64,000 bases of DNA from Polytrichum commune (lineage: Eukaryota; Streptophyta; Polytrichopsida; Polytrichales; Polytrichaceae). Numbering within the stretch: the first letter of the stretch is position 1; every line of letters begins with the position of its first letter. Where the stretch lies: NCBI GenBank assembly GCA_950295325.1, contig OX485803.1, positions 14,136,001 to 14,200,000 on the forward strand, written 5' to 3'. The translations under genes and the position numbers were made by a program. A model generated the notes under the pieces. It ran no database searches. It was not told the origin of the DNA and was given only the letters and a program-made list of their open reading frames with translations. This document shows, piece after piece, positions 59,342 through 64,000 of the stretch.

Positions 59342-61884
59342 GGGGGGAGGTTAGGCCGATTCTCATCGACCCTCGCTCCCAATCTTACAAACAGCCGCAA
59401 TCCGAAGTAGCTGCAACACAAGCCAAGCAAAGCAATCTAACCCCCTTCGATGATTCCTCGTCAATCCAGCTGTGTTTACCGGAATGAATTCCAAACTCTC
59501 GAAGTACACGATAAGATTCTTCCTCCTTCAAATTTGACATACATACGTACTCATCATCACAAACCCAAATCCTCCTTGTGTTACTTATGACGATTTCCAG
59601 CTAAGACTCTCATCATCCAGCTCTCCCGAAGCACACTTCATGTATGATGTAACTGTTATATGGGAAGCATGCGAAGGCGGCGACCCCACTTCTGCTCCTC
59701 CAACGGTGTCATCTCACACCATATGAAACACTTCATCATTGTTCGGCAGCTGTCCATGTCACTGGGCCTACGCAGATCACCTCTGCATCCATCCGCTTTC
59801 TCTCACTCTCTCACTCTCTTTCTCTCTTCCTCTCTCTCTCTCTGTCTCTCTGATTGCAAGAGTGACCTTGTGCCAGCCACGCACGCTCACACGCACACTC
59901 ACCAACCGAGTGTCCGAAAACTTGAGCTCGCGAAATTGCGGCACGACCTTGAGAATCATCTAAACTTAGGAGAAGCTCTAGAAAAACTCTCGGACGGAAT
60001 GAATGAAGCAATGAATCTCTTGACTTTACTCACAACAACAAGTTAGAGGAAGGAAGGAAGGAAGGAAGGAATTAAGTTCAAAACTAGTAGCTGGGCTCAA
60101 GTTGTTTGTTGGTCGGTTTGAAACGGTTGAGTTTCGGTGAACAAGCCCCAAGTGGGTGGTGGGGTCCACCCCCCCCCCAAAAAAAAAACCAATGTTGTTA
60201 ATACCATGCCTATAGTAGGGCCAATTGTTGGTCTTGGGCAATAGGAGGAGTCCCTCTTGATAGGGAAAGTGCATCCCTTTCTTAAATTTATTGCCACCAA
60301 TAAAGATTTTTTTTGTCTTACCCGTAATATTCTTAGTAGATGTAACAGACTATAGTTTTCGTTCAGTGCATACGAAATAAGAACTCCTATCAAGATGGAA
60401 ACTCTGACACTTGTCTGGGCCAATCAATGGTCCTTGTGTGGGCATGGTATAAATTGCATAAAAAACTCTCAAATTGAGCAATCATAATGGTCAAGAAGAT
60501 AATTTTGGACCCGAGGAGTTTTACAATAGGGTCCAAGTCCAAAGTATGGAATGAGAAAAGGAAGCAACATTTGCTTAACTATCCTCCATCTAGCTTGTTT
60601 CTCCCTAATTGTGCAGCATTTTTTAGTTGCATTTAAGGAAAATATAGGTAAAAGGTGGGTTTGCATCAAACCTTTAAAGGAGATGCAGGGTCTTAATATA
60701 CTAGCTAGTATTTAGGTTATTTGGGACTTTTGGTGAGTTCAAAAACAAGCAAGTAGTGTTTGAAAATGCAAACATTCGTGCTTCAAGTGTGATTATTTGT
60801 ATTTGTCATGTTGCCATTATGTAGGTGATTATGTATTTAAAGATTGTCGATGTGATTTATGGACACATGTGACACCATAATAGATATATTAAAGTGGGCG
60901 TGTGGTGACAATCTAGTCTGTTATTAGCTAAAAAATCTAGAATTATCTAAATACTAGTATACGACCAATTACATAATTTGTGCAGACCTCATCAAGTTTA
61001 TGAATCATGTTATATATATTTATGGGTTTGAATCCTTGTTAGGAGAAAATAATGATTTACTCATACTTGACATTGATGATCAACATACAATGTATGTATT
61101 TGCATACAAGGTCACTCAAGCCACGTATTTGAATTTAAATCTTCACTAACATCAAGGTGGTCAACCGGTTCAAAAAAATGCATTTGAAGAATGAGCTAAA
61201 TTTAAACAGGGTCATTATTAACAAAAAAAATTGGCTTTAAATGGAAGCATGTAACTCAAATAAATGTTTTAATGCATGGAGAGGCCTAGTCAGGGCCTCT
61301 TAGATGTTGAGGACTTAAGATCCAAGACCAAAAAAACTTTGAAGTCAAGCAATCTTATTGGTCAAGAGCTTGCCAAGCGCACAACTTTGAACCCAAGGAA
61401 TTTACATTAGGGTTTGAGTCTATGTATGAAAAAATGAATTGACATTGACATGGCACCACTTTCCTGCCAATTTATGGAGTCACTTTGAGAATGAAAATTC
61501 AGAAGAAACTTATTTTCATGAAATAAATATCAATGCAAGTGCAATCTTTGAGAAACAATGTAAGTAAAGTACCATAGAGAACTCTCTATTATGACCAAAT
61601 CAAGTGTTTTATGCTCAAAGTATGCCACATGTCAATTCTACATTGGTTGAGACCACTTTGAATCCCTCGTGGAAGCTATATTCCGGCACTAGTAAAGATG
61701 AGATAAATGGCCCTCTATGATATTTTGAACAAGCCTAGTATGAGTGTCGGCTTGCCTCATTCCAACAATTTTCCATCATCCTTTTGTGCAAGGGAAAAAA
61801 TGAATATTGAGACTCAAGTGCAAGCGGGATCCACAAAAAATTTGGATTCTCACCACATTGCAACAAATTGAATGAGGAATGCGG
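59342..61884. other. Upstream of the bisphosphatase gene; no gene seen
   Basis: This holds the presumed promoter side of the leftward gene. A CT-rich microsatellite (about 59803-59852), a GGAA/GGAAG run (about 60047-60070) and a C-then-A homopolymer (about 60170-60190) are visible. An ORF over the CT run is of low complexity and not credited. Confidence 0.5.
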
Positions 61885-62250
61885 GTGTTATTTGGTTACT
61901 TTCTTAATCAAACACCTACACTTGATTGGTTTGTAGTTATGTGAAGATCAAGAACAAACACCATAAAGAGACATGTTTAAAAGAGATTGGACTACTTCAT
62001 TTTTTGTTAACTACTCCACACTCAATAGTGGACCCACTTTGGGAAACTTATGTATTCAATTAAAGAATCAACAAACATACACTTCTAAAAACCATAACTA
62101 AATAAGGGGAGGTCCAATTTCCAATCTGGTTGTTATCAATGCTTCATCATAAAACTATTACTGCAACACAAGTTTTGTTGTGTAGATCTAATTGGCAGAA
62201 GATGGAGAACACAAAAATGAACCGGATAACACCCACATATCTTAGTATGC
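61885..62250 (+). repeat. Dispersed repeat, member 3 (diverged)
   Basis: Related to 13570-13960 and 46463-46853 along the same order of motifs. The segment just before it (61630-61750) also resembles 51930-52030, inside intron 9 of the HGSNAT-like gene. These look like old copies of one or two non-coding repeat families. Confidence 0.55.
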
Positions 62251-64000
62251 AATTGGGGTATGGAAAATATGAACAATCAAAAGATAATCCATATGACCAC
62301 ACTCATCATATGCACCGGATTAAGGATTGTATTTATTTATTTATAAAGGACCAATGCTTGGTTAGGATAGCAATATTGGAAAATGACCAGCTCATGTGGA
62401 GGCCACACACATTCAAAAATGCCCATTTCAAAACATGGGTTGGTAAGACAAGGTAAGGTAGATAGACCATTTATGTAAGCAATTTTGCATAAATGTAGTA
62501 CAAATGTGATATTGGAGTGATTTTCACATATCTGTAAATTGATATCACAAAGTTTAACACAAAAAAAATCATAATCGATTTCCAAGTTTTGAAATTATCG
62601 TAAATTTCCAAAGGCAAGGTTCTCTTCCAACCCATAACTTTCACAACATAGGTCAACCTATTTCCGACAACTAGGAGGAAAAAACAATTAAGTACAATCA
62701 GTAACCTTTTCAAGGAAACCAAATCCATGCCCTTTTCAACTTAATTTTTCCATCATGTTGAATGTGACGGCAACATGTGTGAAACTTCACAAGTTTCTCC
62801 ATCACATTAGAAAATGATAGCTACATGTGTGGAAACTTCACGGTTTTAGAGGATTCATGTATTAACATTAAGGGGAGGGTTACTAGAAATGCGTTTGCCT
62901 ACCAGCAATGAATTTCAACCTTGACATGTGCCCAATTTCGAAGAGCTTGGTTTCAAGGTTGTCCCCTCTAATATTGGGTATAACCATTCATTTTAAATTT
63001 TGATCCAAGAAATCCATTTCATAAGGCTTTTTCAAAACCTTTTGTTTTCAACCAAAGTTGAAAACGAACACTATTAACCCCAACAACACCAACAACAACA
63101 AAAAGTTAAAAAGGGACCAGACTCTTCGAAATTAGGCACACATGTTGAGGTTGAATTCATTTCTTTACCTTGCCTTACCAAACTCCATTTCAAAACCAGT
63201 GTTTCCGAACGTGTGTGGCCTCCCCTTCATTGAAGGCTGGACTTTGCTCCCCATCAATGTTCAAGATCAAAGTCTTCAATGCCCTTCAAACACGATTTGG
63301 CCCTTCAAAATATACCTCTCTCAAAACAACCCTTCAAAATGCAACCCCAAATTAAAAATGAAGACGTACCTTGAATTCCTCAATATAATCTACCCACCAC
63401 AAAAACCAACAAGCGTAGGGCATTGTCACTACGAGAAGTAGAGTTAGATGGTTGATTCTTAATTCTTCACATTGTACTGAAAACATGTACCTTACATTCA
63501 TGCACAAGTTTTAATATGAGCTTTGTATTTCATTTCTATATTCTTGGATTAACGTCTTGAATTTGCACCAGCCCTTCAACTTAAGCGCTGAAATTTGAGA
63601 GCCCTTCAAAATGAAACTCATATGAGGTCCTTCAATCTTGAACATCGCTCCCCATGTTGCCTTGGCCATTTTGTCGGATGTGGGTCATGAAGCTGCCGCC
63701 ATAGCCACATTCAACCTTGATTCAGTCCAGTTCTTCTTCTTTTTCTTTTTCTTCTTCCCAAGGAGACTAAGCCAAAAGCATGTGGGACCCCACCAAGACA
63801 ATTATCATTTGGGGATGCCCAATAGTTGTGTGTAAGTTCCGATCACATCCGAAGAGATAATTTAGCTTGGCCACACTCATTCACGTCAACTTCATTGGTC
63901 CTTTCCGAGCGAGTGAGCAAGCGAGATCATATATGAGGGCACCCCTCATCCATCCAACATGAAAACAACTTGATTCGCATGAGTTTGTTGTCGATTCATC
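62251..64000. other. Intergenic; no gene seen
   Basis: Mixed AT-rich and CT-rich sequence with several CCCTTCAAAA(T/A) motifs between about 63240 and 63620. A T-rich run (TTCTTCTTTTTCTTTTTCTTC, 63731-63755) is present. The short ORFs have no recognisable domains. Confidence 0.55.

Noticed and set aside
59660-60046. 128-codon rightward ORF
   Set aside because: It spans a CT microsatellite and is Ser/Leu low-complexity in that part.

Overview
This is a window of nuclear DNA from a land plant. The evidence is plant-type Ty3/gypsy, Ty1/copia, LINE and CACTA (tnp2) elements, a copia primer-binding site matching the anticodon arm of plant initiator tRNA-Met (the tRNA comparison is from memory), GT-AG introns, and a plastid-type fructose-1,6-bisphosphatase gene. 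The repeat content, the DUF7869-type gene and the DUF4419 gene suggest a non-flowering lineage (bryophyte, lycophyte or fern), but I cannot name the species.

Layout. 1-4.7 kb: 3' half of a decayed Ty3/gypsy element with its presumed 3' LTR. 5.4-7.1 kb (-): a broken coiled-coil ORF, probably transposon-derived. 7.37-8.29 kb: a minisatellite whose units each carry a small palindrome. 8.4-11.5 kb (+): an intact two-exon gene of 983 codons of the DUF7869 type, probably mobile-element related. 12.0-15.6 kb: a truncated, nearly identical copy of 44.9-48.5 kb. 15.6-24.8 kb: a decayed antisense LINE split by a cluster of interlocking inverted repeats (16.95-19.2 kb). 24.8-27.6 kb: AT-rich sequence without genes. 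27.66-33.01 kb (-): a copia element with both LTRs, no reverse-transcriptase core, and a small DNA transposon in pol. 33.2-36.95 kb (+): a CACTA tnp2 transposase pseudogene with introns still recognisable. 37-40.5 kb: nothing convincing. 40.5-41.4 kb: a larger member of the same small transposon family.

The gene-bearing part is 41.5-59.4 kb. It holds a DUF4419-domain gene (-), a 13-exon heparan-alpha-glucosaminide N-acetyltransferase-like membrane protein gene (+, 461 aa, reconstructed from splice sites), and convergent to that a 3-exon fructose-1,6-bisphosphatase gene (-, 540 aa) with an unusual N-terminal extension. The rest, 59.4-64 kb, is repeat-bearing intergenic DNA.

The genes do not form a pathway or operon. 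The main story is nested and duplicated mobile DNA. A small transposon family with 8-bp target duplications occurs five times (two of these are duplicates of one insertion), and the promoter and first exon of the acetyltransferase-like gene have been copied 33 kb upstream. All exon boundaries come from reading splice sites and codon phase by eye. Identities are hand estimates.
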